The notes under the pieces: model-generated
Told to the model about the DNA's origin: nothing
Databases searched by the model: none
Seen by the model: the letters and a program-made list of their open reading frames with translations, nothing else
Source of the DNA: Algoriphagus sp. AGSA1
GTDB lineage: Bacteria; Bacteroidota; Bacteroidia; Cytophagales; Cyclobacteriaceae
DNA length: 64,000 bases
NCBI RefSeq assembly: GCF_021390545.1
Contig: NZ_JAJUWR010000010.1
Span: forward strand, 124,001 to 188,000
Direction: 5' to 3'
Shown here: positions 8,204 to 17,290 of the stretch, piece after piece
How the letters are laid out: each line of letters opens with the position of its first letter
Position numbering within the stretch: position 1 is the first letter of the stretch
Program-made: the position numbers and the translations under genes

Positions 8204-9175
8204 ATGAGATTACCATCAGCCCTTTTGGGTATCATTTCCAGAATCCTTAGAGGAAAAGCTTCTGAACAAGAAGTGCGGCAGTTCAATTCCTGGTATGATG
8301 AGGGGTTAGATGCAAAATGGCAGATTCAGGACTATAAGAATCGAAGTAAGGAGCAGGTAGAGGAGGAGCTGCTCCAAAAAATCAAGAAGTCCGCCCATCT
8401 TCATTCACATAATCCTGTATCCAAAAGGGATTTTGCCGGATGGAAAGTTGCAGCGTGTACTGTTTTTCTCATCGGTATCGGTCTATTGGCCGTGAAGATT
8501 TCGTCTTCTATCCCAGCAGAAGATTCAGAGCCTGCTTTTGTCACTTTTGAAAACGGCTATGGCATGATCAAAAAGATCCGATTACCAGACGGATCCGCAG
8601 TCAGTTTATTCCATAATACAACGATAAAGGTTGCCGAAAACTTCTCTGAAAACAGATTCATTATGCTTTCCGGAGAAGCTTTTTTCGAAGTAAAGAAAGA
8701 TACGCTTCACCCTTTTAGGGTGGAGTCTGCCAACCTTACTACAGAAGTACTCGGCACTTCATTTTTGATCCGGAACCAGCCCAATCAGAAACAAGTAGTA
8801 GCGGTGAAAACGGGGCTGGTGAAGGTCTCTGATCAGGTGGATACGTTTTTTATGCTTACTCCTAATCTTCGGCTTGACTATGCAGAACAAGCCGGAGCTG
8901 TGTCAACTATAGCCGAGAATGATCCATTGTTCTTGTGGACGGAGGATGTGTTGGCATTTGATCATACATCTATGGAGGGAATGATCCAAACGCTGGAAGA
9001 TTGGTATGGTGTCAAAATCACTTCAGATCTCAAATCATCCAATACCTGTCAGATTTCCGGGACTTATCAAAATCAAAGCCTGGAAAGCATACTTCAACTG
9101 ATCCAGTACTCGATCCCGCTTCACTACCAAATTGATGGAAAAAACATAACCCTAACCTTTAAAAACTGCCCCTAG
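8204..9175 (+). CDS. FecR family anti-sigma factor
   Basis: A 323-residue single-pass membrane protein. The cytoplasmic N-terminal part (1-80) should bind the sigma factor, a membrane segment lies at about 81-99 (VAACTVFLIGIGLLAVKI), the periplasmic FecR domain spans about 110-215 ('VRLPDGSAVSLFHNTTIKV' type strands are seen), and the C-terminal DUF4974-like domain lies at about 245-320. The latter would contact the STN domain of SusC. The start follows an in-frame break, since an earlier ATG at 8187 stops after six codons. It regulates the downstream SusC/SusD genes together with the preceding sigma factor. Confidence 0.92.
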   Translation: MRLPSALLGIISRILRGKASEQEVRQFNSWYDEGLDAKWQIQDYKNRSKEQVEEELLQKIKKSAHLHSHNPVSKRDFAGWKVAACTVFLIGIGLLAVKISSSIPAEDSEPAFVTFENGYGMIKKIRLPDGSAVSLFHNTTIKVAENFSENRFIMLSGEAFFEVKKDTLHPFRVESANLTTEVLGTSFLIRNQPNQKQVVAVKTGLVKVSDQVDTFFMLTPNLRLDYAEQAGAVSTIAENDPLFLWTEDVLAFDHTSMEGMIQTLEDWYGVKITSDLKSSNTCQISGTYQNQSLESILQLIQYSIPLHYQIDGKNITLTFKNCP

Positions 9176-9260
9176 AAAATGAATGGATCCGCGCCAACAA
9201 ATCCATTCTGCTCCGGTAAATAAATGCTTCAGACAGTTAATCACATGAACACTTAAAAAT

Positions 9261-9347
9261 ATGAAATCGAGCATGTCGAAGGCGACACACAAAGGGATGA
9301 TTATTCCCCGTGCGAGATTCCATGTGACCATTGAAAAACAATTATAA
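9261..9347 (+). other. Short upstream reading frame (28 codons) just before susC
   Basis: An ATG at 9261 opens a 28-residue basic peptide (begins MKSSMSKATHKGMIIPRARF) that stops at 9345-9347, five bases before the susC ATG and in a different frame. A related stretch with a 19-residue frame (53927-53986) exists elsewhere in the window. It could be a leader peptide, a relic of a longer N-terminus, or a conserved DNA signal that happens to be open. Confidence 0.3.
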
Positions 9348-9351
9348 ACAC

Positions 9352-12300
9352 ATGAAAAAAAAGTTACCACCTGCCTTAAGAACCTTGGTTATGAGATTAT
9401 TTACGGCTTGCTTACTCAGTTGCTGGATGCACACGATGGTGTTTGCCGTCGACCTCCATGCCCAAAAATTGGAGGAGACTTTTGTCTCGTTTAGTTCCGG
9501 CGAATTGGCTCTTTCAGAGTCCTTTTCACAGATAGAGAGACAGACAGGATTTAAGTTCTCCTACGAAACAAAACTGGCACTTAATACAAAAGTGACTTAT
9601 TCTAAGACCCGGACTGACTTGCAGACTATCCTGGAGGAAATTTCAGGTCAGTCCAATCTAAAATTCAAGCAGATTAACAATACTATAGCGGTAAGCAACA
9701 AAAAGAAACCAACACTGCAGGCATCAACTCAGGACAGAGTGACAATTTCAGGTATTGTAGTCGATGAAGACTCTGGAGAAACCCTGCCTGGTGTAAATAT
9801 AATCATTAAAGGTACTGCCACAGGTACCACTACAGATCTGGATGGCAAGTTTAGCATTTCGGTGAATGAGGGAGAGGTATTGGTATTCTCCTATGTGGGT
9901 TATGATAAGCAAGAAGTGCAGGCATCAAATCAGACTGAGCTTACCATCAGACTGAGGTTAGATGACGATGTCTTAGGAGAAGTGGTGGTGACTGCGCTAG
10001 GCATCAAAAGAGAAGAGAAAGCACTTGGCTATGCTACACAAAAAGTGGACTCAGAAGAGCTGCTTGATGCTAGGTCAAACAACTGGTCTGATGCGCTTCG
10101 GGGTAAAGTAGCTGGTCTGAACGTTCTTTCTGCGGGTTCTGGGCCGATGAATTCCTCGCAGATCAGCTTGAGGGGGGACAACTCCCTTAATCCAAATGGG
10201 AATTTCGCCCTGATTGTTGTGGATGGCGTTCCTATGAATTCAGGCCTGACTTCTTCCGGCGTAAGCAATGCCTATGGCGCAGGGTCAGGAAACGATGTCC
10301 CCATTGATTTCGGAAATGGGATAGCGGATATCAATCCTGATGACATTGAAAACATTACCGTGCTGAAAGGAGCTAGTGCTACTGCGCTGTATGGAAGCCG
10401 TGCGGCCAATGGAGCATTGATCGTGACCACGAAGAGTGGCTCGAAGAAAAATAAAGGGCTGGGAGTCACTATTAACTCTAATTTTAGTTTACAAAATGTT
10501 CTGAAATGGCCAGACAGACAGTATGAATATGGACAGGGTACCGGGCGGGCTTTCAATGCCGATGGAGAGCTGTACTATAGCTATGGGGCTTCCGAAGATG
10601 GTTCCAGTACGGGTGGGACGAGTAGTGCATTTGGTCCTAAGTTTGACGGACAATATTATTTTCAATATGATCCTACCCTCGAAGGACAATCGGCAGAGCG
10701 TCAGCTCTGGAGGCCATACCGGGATAATGTGACTGGATTCTGGAGAACTGGGTTCAATATGATCAACAGTGTGTCTTTGGAAGGTGCAAACGAAGGTGGT
10801 GCCTTGAGGGCATCTATCACCCAGACCAAAAACGAATGGATCATGCCGAATACCGGATTTGATCGCTTGGTAGCAGCCCTTTCAGCTTCCCAGCAGATAA
10901 GCAAGCGATTGAAGCTGAATGCAAAAGTAAATTATACAAATAAGAGTTCGGACAATCTTCCGGCCACGGGTTACAACAACCAGTCAATCTCCTACTTCAT
11001 GATCTTCCAAAACCCTAGCATTGATCTGGAATGGTATAGGCCAATCTGGAAAGAAGGCCAAGAAAATGTAGATCAGGTACACCCATTTAGTTCTTTTATA
11101 GACAATCCTTATTTGATCGCTTATGAGATGACCAACTCCGTGAACAACAATTCAGTATTTGGGAATCTTTCTGCCAATTACACCTTTAGCGATCATTTTG
11201 AACTGATGGTGAGGACTGGGTTGGCTATGAGCCAGGAAGAGCGTGCCCAGCAGAGGCCTTACAGTACGGCTAACTTCCAAAGAGGGTATTACAAAGAGCA
11301 GAATATCACCAACTATGAGCAGAACTCGGATTTCCTTTTCACCTACAATGGTAAACTCGCTGAGAAAATATCCCTGAGAGCAAGTGTGGGAGCTAACCAC
11401 ATGACCAGAAAATACCGAATGATGTCGGCTTATGTGGACGGTCTGGTAATCCCAGGGGTGTACAAACTCGCAAATGGCATCAACAACCCAGTGCTTTCTA
11501 CTAATGATAACAATCGTGTGATCAATTCCCTTTATGGCTTGGTCACGATGGATTTTGATGAAAAATTATTTGTGGACATCACGGGGAGGAATGACTGGTC
11601 CAGTACGCTACCTATTCAAAACAACAGTTTCTTCTATCCATCAGTAAGTACAAGTTTTGTGCTCTCGGATATTTTTGCCTTGCCTAGTGAGGTTTCGTTT
11701 GCAAAACTGCGTATATCAGGTGCTCAGGTGGGGAATGATACAGATCCCTATCGCACCTCTAAGTACTATGGGCAGAGTGAGTTCTCGGGGTCGGCATCTG
11801 TGCCATCCACCTTGTATAATGTTGGCTTCAAACCTGAAATCACCACCAGTTTTGAGACAGGATTGGAGATGATATTTCTCAATAGAAGATTGGGTTTTGA
11901 CGTGAATTTTTACATTTCTGAGACCAAAAACCAGATTCTAGAGGTGCCGGTAGATATTACCTCAGGATATTCCAGGGCGATTCTGAATGCGGGTAAAGTG
12001 CAGAACAAGGGAGTGGAACTGGTCTTGAACGGTAGTCCTGTTAAGACCAATGATTTTCAGTGGAATTCTTTTGTCACTTGGGCCAAAAACAAAAATGAGG
12101 TGTTGTCCCTGCCTGATGAGGTGGACGGGAGCCAGGTTATAGGTACTGGTGGAAACGCGTCCATTATTGCAAAAGTGGGAGGTACCACTGGAGATATCTA
12201 TGGTTTTGGGTTTGTGCGATCTCCAGAAGGTGAAATAGTGTATGGCAGCAACGGGCTTCCATTGAGACCCGCCGAGATCGAGTATAGGGGTAATGCCTAT

Positions 12301-12837
12301 GCTAAGTGGAAAGGCGGATTTAGAAATGAGTTTGTCTATAAAAATTTACGGATGAGTGTCTTGTTTGATGGGCAGTATGGAGGAATTGTTTATTCCCAGA
12401 CACACCATAAAATGTCCGAACAAGGAAAGCTTACCCATACACTAAAAGGAAGGGAAGACGGATTTATCATAGGTGAGGGAGTAGTGGATAACGGAGATGG
12501 GACCTATTCACCTAATACCACGGAGGTAAACCTTGCTGATTACTACACAGAATACTACCGAAGAGCCAATGTTGAGTCCAATTCCTTTGATGCTTCTTTT
12601 ATAAAACTTCGTGAAATGAGAGTGGAATATGGGGTTCCTGTCAGACTCCTTCAGAAAACCGGGATTCGTCAGGCTTCTATAGCACTCTATGGCCGGGATC
12701 TGGCGATGTGGACCAAGTTCCCAATGTTTGATCCGGAAACTGCAGCACTGAATGGAGGAACCTTGCTTCCTGGAGTAGAAATGGGACAATTACCAAGTAC
12801 ACGCAACATGGGAGTGAATATTACCCTTAAGTTTTAA
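9352..12837 (+). CDS. SusC/RagA family TonB-dependent transporter with STN signalling domain
   Basis: I chose the ATG at 9352, which begins a basic signal peptide, over a TTG at 9331. The product has about 1161 residues. After the signal comes an STN (secretin/TonB N-terminal) domain at about 40-110, a carboxypeptidase-regulatory-like domain at about 125-200 ('ISGIVVDEDSGETLPGVNII'), a plug ending in the SusC hallmark 'LKGASATALYGSRAANGALI', and a large outer-membrane barrel ending in F. It imports a large nutrient with energy from TonB. The STN domain ties it to the upstream FecR/sigma pair as a transducer. SusD starts 3 bases after its stop. Confidence 0.95.
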   Translation: MKKKLPPALRTLVMRLFTACLLSCWMHTMVFAVDLHAQKLEETFVSFSSGELALSESFSQIERQTGFKFSYETKLALNTKVTYSKTRTDLQTILEEISGQSNLKFKQINNTIAVSNKKKPTLQASTQDRVTISGIVVDEDSGETLPGVNIIIKGTATGTTTDLDGKFSISVNEGEVLVFSYVGYDKQEVQASNQTELTIRLRLDDDVLGEVVVTALGIKREEKALGYATQKVDSEELLDARSNNWSDALRGKVAGLNVLSAGSGPMNSSQISLRGDNSLNPNGNFALIVVDGVPMNSGLTSSGVSNAYGAGSGNDVPIDFGNGIADINPDDIENITVLKGASATALYGSRAANGALIVTTKSGSKKNKGLGVTINSNFSLQNVLKWPDRQYEYGQGTGRAFNADGELYYSYGASEDGSSTGGTSSAFGPKFDGQYYFQYDPTLEGQSAERQLWRPYRDNVTGFWRTGFNMINSVSLEGANEGGALRASITQTKNEWIMPNTGFDRLVAALSASQQISKRLKLNAKVNYTNKSSDNLPATGYNNQSISYFMIFQNPSIDLEWYRPIWKEGQENVDQVHPFSSFIDNPYLIAYEMTNSVNNNSVFGNLSANYTFSDHFELMVRTGLAMSQEERAQQRPYSTANFQRGYYKEQNITNYEQNSDFLFTYNGKLAEKISLRASVGANHMTRKYRMMSAYVDGLVIPGVYKLANGINNPVLSTNDNNRVINSLYGLVTMDFDEKLFVDITGRNDWSSTLPIQNNSFFYPSVSTSFVLSDIFALPSEVSFAKLRISGAQVGNDTDPYRTSKYYGQSEFSGSASVPSTLYNVGFKPEITTSFETGLEMIFLNRRLGFDVNFYISETKNQILEVPVDITSGYSRAILNAGKVQNKGVELVLNGSPVKTNDFQWNSFVTWAKNKNEVLSLPDEVDGSQVIGTGGNASIIAKVGGTTGDIYGFGFVRSPEGEIVYGSNGLPLRPAEIEYRGNAYAKWKGGFRNEFVYKNLRMSVLFDGQYGGIVYSQTHHKMSEQGKLTHTLKGREDGFIIGEGVVDNGDGTYSPNTTEVNLADYYTEYYRRANVESNSFDASFIKLREMRVEYGVPVRLLQKTGIRQASIALYGRDLAMWTKFPMFDPETAALNGGTLLPGVEMGQLPSTRNMGVNITLKF

Positions 12838-12840
12838 ATA

Positions 12841-14286
12841 ATGACCAGTATGAAAAAATATATCGCAATACTTTTGTTGGGATCTTTGGCGTGGGCATCG
12901 GTGTCCTGCACCGGTGATTTTGAAGAAATCAACACAGATCCAAATAGGATTGATCAGATCAGCCCGGGAACATTGCTGAACCCTATCATCTACGGGATAT
13001 CCAGCTTTGGGACAGACAGAGCAGATGGGTTTACCTTTCAGGTGATGCAGGTAGCCTTGCCGTTTCCCAGTGCCAATGGAGGGATTCATCGCTATGACAT
13101 CTCAGAAGCTGCAGGGAATTCTACCTGGAACACTTATTACCGATGGTTGATCAATATCAAGGAGATGGAGGCTTCCTCCATTGCAAATTCAGATGTAAAT
13201 TACGAGGCAATTGCACTGACTTTGCGGGCTTATTGCCTAAGTCAGTTGACCGATAGCTTTGGGGATATACCTATGGTGGAGGCCAGTCGTGCAGAGGAAG
13301 GTATCTTCCAGCCAAAGTTTGATACCCAAGAAGAGGTTTATGCCCAGATTTTCCAGGATTTGGAGCGGGCAAATTCGCTCTATGATGATGCACAGCCAAT
13401 GATCTATGGAGATGATATTCTCTTTCATAATGATGTGATGAAGTGGAGGAAGTTCACCAATTCCCTACACATGAGGTTGCTGTTAAGAGTATCCAATAGG
13501 GCAGAGTTTAGTTCCTTTGAGAAGCTTGGATCGATAAGCAACAATCCAGATCAGTACCCTGTCTTTCAGAATACTGCGGAATCGGCCATACTGCAGATCA
13601 CGGGGGTGACTCCTAATCTTTCCCCGTGGGGTAGAGCCATAGACTTCACGACTTTCCGTTCGATTTCTGAATTTTTCGCTGATCAGTTGAATAGCCTGGA
13701 GGATCCCCGCCGCGCCAAGTTTATGACACAAGCCAGGGATATTGATGGTACGACTACGATAGGGTACAAGGGGATCCCTAGTGGCTATGCCGGAAATGAC
13801 AACCAATTCCAGTTTCTTCCAAGCAATCATAATAGAGCTTTAGTGGAAGCACCGATGATTTCCTTGTTGTTGACATATGCCGAAGTGGAATTTATCAAAG
13901 CGGAATTGGCGCAACGAGGCGCAATAGGCACAGAGGCGGAAGTTCATTATGAAAATGGCGTAAAAGCTGCCATGGAGCAGTGGGGAATTGAGGCCACTGA
14001 AGACTACTTTGAAAATCCTGAAGCAGCTTATGATGGAACCTTAGAGCGGATAATGCTCCAGAAATATTTGGGATTATATTTCAATGATTATCAGCAGTGG
14101 TTTGAATACCGCAGAACCGGTTTTCCTGTCCTTCCAAGGAACGAGGGGATGCTAAACAATCAGCAGGCTCCTGTAAGATTTCGTTATCCTGTAAGTGTGC
14201 AGGTCAACAATCCGGATAATTATTCAGTAGCTGTAGCCCGAATGGGAGCAGATGATATCAATACTAAAGTATGGTGGGAGAAGTAA
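12841..14286 (+). CDS. SusD/RagB family nutrient-binding lipoprotein
   Basis: A 481-residue surface lipoprotein. The signal peptide ends at a lipobox cysteine, C23 if the ATG at 12841 is used or C20 from the ATG at 12850 (ASVSC). 'FEEINTDPNRIDQISPGTLL' is the typical start of the SusD-like group 2 family. TPR-like helices carry conserved parts such as 'LRAYCLSQLTDSFGDIPM' and 'MLQKYLGLYFNDYQQWFEYR'. It should form the lid of the SusC barrel and bind the ligand. The gene is in the same operon, 3 bases after susC. Confidence 0.93.
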   Translation: MTSMKKYIAILLLGSLAWASVSCTGDFEEINTDPNRIDQISPGTLLNPIIYGISSFGTDRADGFTFQVMQVALPFPSANGGIHRYDISEAAGNSTWNTYYRWLINIKEMEASSIANSDVNYEAIALTLRAYCLSQLTDSFGDIPMVEASRAEEGIFQPKFDTQEEVYAQIFQDLERANSLYDDAQPMIYGDDILFHNDVMKWRKFTNSLHMRLLLRVSNRAEFSSFEKLGSISNNPDQYPVFQNTAESAILQITGVTPNLSPWGRAIDFTTFRSISEFFADQLNSLEDPRRAKFMTQARDIDGTTTIGYKGIPSGYAGNDNQFQFLPSNHNRALVEAPMISLLLTYAEVEFIKAELAQRGAIGTEAEVHYENGVKAAMEQWGIEATEDYFENPEAAYDGTLERIMLQKYLGLYFNDYQQWFEYRRTGFPVLPRNEGMLNNQQAPVRFRYPVSVQVNNPDNYSVAVARMGADDINTKVWWEK

Positions 14287-14316
14287 AAGCTACCTATTGC
14301 CGGATGCCGGATGAGA

Positions 14317-14340
14317 GATGCTTGGACTTCGCTCAGCACA
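14317..14340 (+). repeat. Fragment related to the MITE-like element core
   Basis: GATGCTTGGACTTCGCTCAG followed by CACA resembles the 24-base segment present in the 54000-54166 element (GATGCTTCGTCTTCGCTCAG then CACA). It lies in the 175-base gap between SusD and the phosphoesterase. Confidence 0.45.
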
Positions 14341-14461
14341 AATTACAGAGACCAAAGTACAGCCGACTCCGGACATACCACAAACACCGCCAGTCTGAGA
14401 ACATAAACTTGCAATAATTCCACAAAGTGCTTATTTATAGGAAAATACAAAGCATAAGAAA

Positions 14462-16039
14462 ATGAAAAAAATCTTAAACACAGGGCTGACAGTAGCCTTG
14501 ATTCTCACAAGTTTCACAGCCTTCTCCCAAGAACTCGCAAAGGGCTATGTCTATCATGACACCAATGGAGATGGAAAGAAACAGCGACGTGAAATGGGAA
14601 TTCCGGCAGTCAGTGTTTCCAATGGTCAAGAGGTAGTTCAGACGGATGAAAAAGGCTATTATGAAATAAGCCTAAAGGATGGTCAGCTACTTTTCGTGAT
14701 TAAGCCAAGTGGGTTTTCCGCAGCGCTGGATTCCTTAAATAAGCCCACGTTCTACTACATCCACAAGCCTACGGGCTCGCCTGATCTAAAATACGCAGGT
14801 TCGGCTCCTACGGGAGCCTTACCAAAGGAAATCAACTTTGCCATGACTGCCACAGAGGAGTCTGATGATTTTACTGCGTTGATTTTCGGTGATCCACAGC
14901 CCTATACGCTAGAGGAAGTTGACTTCTTCGACCGCGGAATAGTAAGCGAAGTGGTAGGGATTCAAGATGTGGCATTTGGTCTTTCGCTTGGGGATTTAGT
15001 AGGTGATGATCTGGATTTGTTTGCTCCCTATGCCAAAGCAGTGTCGAAAGTAGGCCTGCCCTGGTACAATGTCATGGGGAATCACGATCAGAATTATGAT
15101 GTGGACAAGGATGAATGGGCGGATGAAACATTTGAAGCTCATTTTGGTCCAAGTACCTATGCATATAATGTAGGTAAGGTGCATTTCATTGTATTGGATG
15201 ATATACTGTGGCCGGATCCTAGAGATCAGCAGGGATATTGGGGAGGAATGCGTTCCGATCAATTGGACTTTTTGAGAAATGACCTGAAGTATGTACCTAA
15301 GGATCATCTCATCGTGATAGCAATGCACATCCCTTTGGCAGAGGAGGGGGATTCCTTCCGAGATGAAGACAGACAGGAAATTTTCGATTTGTTGGAGGAT
15401 TTCCCTTACACCCTTTCTCTTTCTGCTCATACACATTTGCAGAAGCAGGATTATTTCTTCAGGGAAGATGGTTGGAAACAGGATAAGCCGCATCATCATT
15501 ACAATGTGGGGACTACTTCAGGGGATTGGTATAAAGGCACTTTGGATGAAAACGGAGTTCCTGTGTCCACCATGCGTGATGGCACCCCAAAGGGATATGC
15601 ACTGATTGATTTCGAGGGAAATCAATATAAAATCCGCTATCAGGTAGCAGGGAAATCGAGTGATTATCAAATGGAGATTTTTGCGCCAAAGGTTCTGGAA
15701 AAAGACAAACGTACCACCGCAGGCATCTTTGTAAACTTCTTCATGGGTGGAGAAGGAGATGAGGTGCTGATCAAGTTTGATGAGGGAGAATGGAAAACCG
15801 CGGCTAAAGTTGAGGATTATGATCCTTCATACTTAATAGACTTGTTTGAGTGGGATGTGACGGAAGAATTGATCGAGGGGAGACGACCTTCCAATCCTGC
15901 TGAGAGCAAGCACCTTTGGAGAGGAGGAATTCCAAACGGATTGGAAGCGGGAGAGCATGTGATTCACATTCAGGCTACAGACCGCTTTGGGCAGGTTCAT
16001 ACTGGTGAGGCTACTATACGCGTTATTGAGAGAAAATAA
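14462..16039 (+). CDS. Secreted calcineurin-like phosphoesterase with N- and C-terminal accessory domains
   Basis: The 525-residue product has a signal peptide (cleavage after about FSQ, residue 23), an N-terminal Ig/SdrD-like domain (about 25-130, with a 'DTNGDGKKQ' acidic loop), the catalytic metallophosphoesterase domain with GDPQ (143-146), GDLVGDD (177-183), GNHD (206-209), a histidine in MHIP near 288 and SAHTH (321-325), and a C-terminal beta domain. All metal-ligand motifs are present. It follows susCD on the same strand after 175 bases, so the imported nutrient may be a phosphorylated compound cleaved in the periplasm. That link is inferred. Confidence 0.88.
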   Translation: MKKILNTGLTVALILTSFTAFSQELAKGYVYHDTNGDGKKQRREMGIPAVSVSNGQEVVQTDEKGYYEISLKDGQLLFVIKPSGFSAALDSLNKPTFYYIHKPTGSPDLKYAGSAPTGALPKEINFAMTATEESDDFTALIFGDPQPYTLEEVDFFDRGIVSEVVGIQDVAFGLSLGDLVGDDLDLFAPYAKAVSKVGLPWYNVMGNHDQNYDVDKDEWADETFEAHFGPSTYAYNVGKVHFIVLDDILWPDPRDQQGYWGGMRSDQLDFLRNDLKYVPKDHLIVIAMHIPLAEEGDSFRDEDRQEIFDLLEDFPYTLSLSAHTHLQKQDYFFREDGWKQDKPHHHYNVGTTSGDWYKGTLDENGVPVSTMRDGTPKGYALIDFEGNQYKIRYQVAGKSSDYQMEIFAPKVLEKDKRTTAGIFVNFFMGGEGDEVLIKFDEGEWKTAAKVEDYDPSYLIDLFEWDVTEELIEGRRPSNPAESKHLWRGGIPNGLEAGEHVIHIQATDRFGQVHTGEATIRVIERK

Positions 16040-16057
16040 ATTAGGATTTAAATTTGG

Positions 16058-16091
16058 AAAGCCCTTGTGGATATCCGCAAGGGCTTTTTTG
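16058..16091 (+). terminator. Intrinsic terminator closing the Sus-like locus
   Basis: Perfect 10-bp stem AAAGCCCTTG (16058-16067) and CAAGGGCTTT (16078-16087), followed by more T. It lies 19 bases after the phosphoesterase stop. Confidence 0.92.
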
Positions 16092-16411
16092 GGTGTTGCT
16101 CAGTGGAAGTACGGGATGTTTTGCGAGAGTACGGTTGTTTTTTTGTCTCAGGCTTGGGCTAGCTCCTTAAGTCTTGTCGAAGTCACAGAGAAATAGCCTT
16201 GAAAAATCCAATTGGTAGAACCCTGCAAGGGTTGATCACAAAGAACTTTGTTGATTTTTGACCTAATTATTAGCAAACCTTTGAAATGTTTTGATAGAAA
16301 AGTGATTTCCTGGGTCAAAACCAGGGATATTATGGGATATACGCATGTGTTTTTTGGAAAAAGGGAAGCCTGTTTTGGAAAAAGATAGCTTAAATAGGCT
16401 ATTTTAACAGT

Positions 16412-17290
16412 TTGAATAACCACTCACTCACCCTAACCACAGCTGCCTTGTACCCATCTTGGATTGATTTTAGATTTTTTTGGATTCAAGCAAAAACAGA
16501 AGCTGCTGGGGAATTGATAAATGAGGATTCTACTAATGAGGTAGCCTTGGCCCTGGTACTGGGGTTGATACCTGTGGTTTTGGCTTTTTCGTTTATCATA
16601 TTTGTGATTTATCGGTCACGAAGAGAATCTGATTTTAAGCGAAAAGAAACGGAATTACGATTGAGTAAGGCAGAGGGTGAACTGAAAGCACTTAGATCCC
16701 AAATCAATCCCCATTTTATCTTCAACTGCCTGAATTCCATTCATCATTTTATTCAAAAACAAGAGCCGGTAGAAGCCAGTGAATATCTGGTCAAGTTTTC
16801 CAAACTCATCCGTTATGTACTGGAAAGTTCAGCCCGGAAATGGGTTACCCTTCAGGAGGAGCTTGAAGCAAATGAGCTTTACCTAGAGCTTGAGCAGTTG
16901 AGGATGGAGCATACGTTTGAATTTGAGTTTAGGAGTGATGACTCTCTTTCTAAGGAGAACACCTATATTCCTCCCATGCTGATACAGCCTTTTTTGGAGA
17001 ATGCCGTCTGGCATGGATTGAGCCAAGGGGGGAGAATTTCATTGAAAATAAGACGAAAAACCGATACTACGCTGATATGTGAAATTAGTGATGAGGGTGA
17101 GTCAAGATCCAATAAGCCTGATTTTGATCTCAGTAATTTGGTGAAGAAAAGCAGTATGGGGATTCATTTGATGGAGGGGCGATTTGCAACGCTGAATGAA
17201 TGGTTGGGAGTAGAGGCAGGATATACTTATAGTGAGCCTCCCCAGGGCGGAAGATTGGTCACCTTGACAATTCCATTTGAAGAAGAATGA
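16412..17290 (+). CDS. Sensor histidine kinase, LytS/YehU-type
   Basis: No ATG exists between the upstream in-frame stop (16391) and the kinase core, so the start is a TTG, taken at 16412. The 292-residue protein has one membrane segment at about 43-67, a coiled region, and the His_kinase domain with the phospho-acceptor H101 in 'SQINPHFIFNCLNSIHHFI', then an ATPase domain ('PPMLIQPFLENAVWHGL' as N-box). Relatives usually carry more sensor domain, so the N-terminus here is short. It overlaps the response regulator by 4 bases (ATGA). The pair should form a phosphorelay. Confidence 0.85.
   Translation: MNNHSLTLTTAALYPSWIDFRFFWIQAKTEAAGELINEDSTNEVALALVLGLIPVVLAFSFIIFVIYRSRRESDFKRKETELRLSKAEGELKALRSQINPHFIFNCLNSIHHFIQKQEPVEASEYLVKFSKLIRYVLESSARKWVTLQEELEANELYLELEQLRMEHTFEFEFRSDDSLSKENTYIPPMLIQPFLENAVWHGLSQGGRISLKIRRKTDTTLICEISDEGESRSNKPDFDLSNLVKKSSMGIHLMEGRFATLNEWLGVEAGYTYSEPPQGGRLVTLTIPFEEE

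Noticed and set aside
14996..15499. 167-codon minus-strand frame
   Set aside because: It is a shadow of the phosphoesterase gene, whose catalytic motifs are all in the plus-strand frame.
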